Source: Flammeovirgaceae bacterium (GTDB taxonomy: Bacteria; Bacteroidota; Bacteroidia; Cytophagales; Cyclobacteriaceae). Taken from it: a stretch of DNA of 6,480 nucleotides. This document shows positions 6,312-6,480 of this stretch, piece after piece (position 1 is the stretch's first letter; the number at the start of each line of letters is the position of its first letter). The stretch is from the NCBI GenBank assembly GCA_947457025.1, contig CANGUI010000104.1:1-6480 (forward strand), written 5' to 3'. The notes under the pieces are model-generated. The model made no database searches. It was not told the origin of the DNA and saw nothing but the letters and a program-made list of their open reading frames with translations. The position numbers and the translations under genes were made by a program.

Positions 6312-6438
6312 GATTGCCGGCGCGATTCGCGGCGCCTGGTCGGACAGACTGCCGGATCCGGGTTGGATAGCCCCCAAACAGAAAAGTAATTGGACCTCCT
6401 CATTTTTTTTACTACTTTGAATGAAATAATGCACCCAC
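6312..6438. other. Intergenic region with GC-rich palindromes and an upstream promoter for the last gene
   Basis: These 127 bp contain no supported gene. Just after the DinB-like stop, GGCGC (6319-6323) and GCGCC (6332-6336) can form a 5-bp all-GC stem with an 8-nt loop, and CCGGATCCGG (6352-6361) is a perfect 10-bp palindrome. Neither is followed directly by a T-run, so they are poor intrinsic terminators, though the first could still end the upstream transcript. The eight Ts at 6403-6410 sit inside the spacer of the candidate promoter instead of behind a stem. Confidence 0.35.
6390..6419 (+). promoter_or_regulatory. Candidate Bacteroidota-type promoter for the gene starting at 6439
   Basis: TTG at 6390-6392 is followed after 20 nt by TACTTTG at 6413-6419, close to the TTTG, 19-21 nt, TAnnTTTG pattern of this phylum. 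The -7 box has one base fewer between TA and TTTG than the consensus. The spacer is AT-rich and ends in a T8 run. The ATG follows 19 nt after the -7 box, giving a short leader. This is the best two-part promoter match in the window. Confidence 0.45.
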
Positions 6439-6480
6439 ATGAAATACCTGGTCTGTTTTTTCTGCATCATCCCAATCGCT
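6439..6480 (+). CDS. 5' end of an unidentified gene, probably exported or membrane protein
   Basis: Fourteen codons from ATG at 6439 read MKYLVCFFCIIPIA and run off the window. A single Lys followed by a strongly hydrophobic stretch looks like the start of a signal peptide or a first membrane helix. The frame has no stop before the edge, and a promoter-like element lies just upstream. Nothing can be said of its function. The two Cys residues are within the hydrophobic stretch and are not preceded by a clear lipobox. Confidence 0.5.
   Translation, partial: MKYLVCFFCIIPIA

Noticed and set aside
6403..6410. T8 run as an intrinsic terminator of the DinB-like gene
   Set aside because: No stem ends directly before it; the nearest GC-rich palindromes end more than 40 nt upstream, and the run lies inside a promoter-like spacer.
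1..6480. Mobile element, CRISPR array, tRNA, or phage gene
   Set aside because: No transposase or integrase sequence, regularly spaced repeat, tRNA-like fold or phage-type protein was seen on either strand.

Overview
The window looks like a chromosomal piece from a member of the Bacteroidota. The reasons are these: start codons mostly lack a Shine-Dalgarno sequence, two intergenic regions carry matches to the Bacteroidota promoter (TTG about 20 nt before TAnnTTTG), and the encoded proteins resemble those of this phylum. The coding DNA is GC-rich by eye, while the intergenic stretches are AT-richer. The assignment is an inference from style and family resemblance; there is no rRNA or other marker gene here.

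Left and centre (1-4132) hold a tryptophan/kynurenine catabolic locus built around a divergent promoter region at 1694-1778. Leftward run a short-chain dehydrogenase-like gene (908-1693) and, 2 nt behind it, an aldehyde dehydrogenase of the 2-aminomuconate-6-semialdehyde dehydrogenase type (1-905, cut by the window edge). Rightward run 3-hydroxyanthranilate 3,4-dioxygenase (1779-2309), a DinB-fold protein (2306-2815, overlapping the dioxygenase stop) and kynureninase (2819-4132, 3 nt behind). Kynureninase makes 3-hydroxyanthranilate, the dioxygenase opens its ring to 2-amino-3-carboxymuconate semialdehyde, and the ALDH oxidises the decarboxylated semialdehyde to 2-aminomuconate. The genes for kynurenine 3-monooxygenase, ACMS decarboxylase, 2-aminomuconate deaminase and a recognisable kynurenine formamidase are not in the window. 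The dehydrogenase of the next step makes degradation for carbon and nitrogen more likely than NAD synthesis.

Right (4164-5813) is a leftward, convergent gene for an exported amidase-signature hydrolase with a complete Lys/Ser/Ser triad. It is separated from kynU by 31 bp that can fold into an imperfect hairpin. Divergent from it, across 27 bp, is a second DinB-like protein (5841-6311), followed by a 127-bp intergenic region and the first 14 codons of another gene (6439 onward).

The least explained parts are the SDR-like protein, whose catalytic Tyr and Lys are replaced by Ser and Arg, and the DinB-fold protein embedded in the catabolic operon. No mobile element, CRISPR array, tRNA or rRNA was seen.
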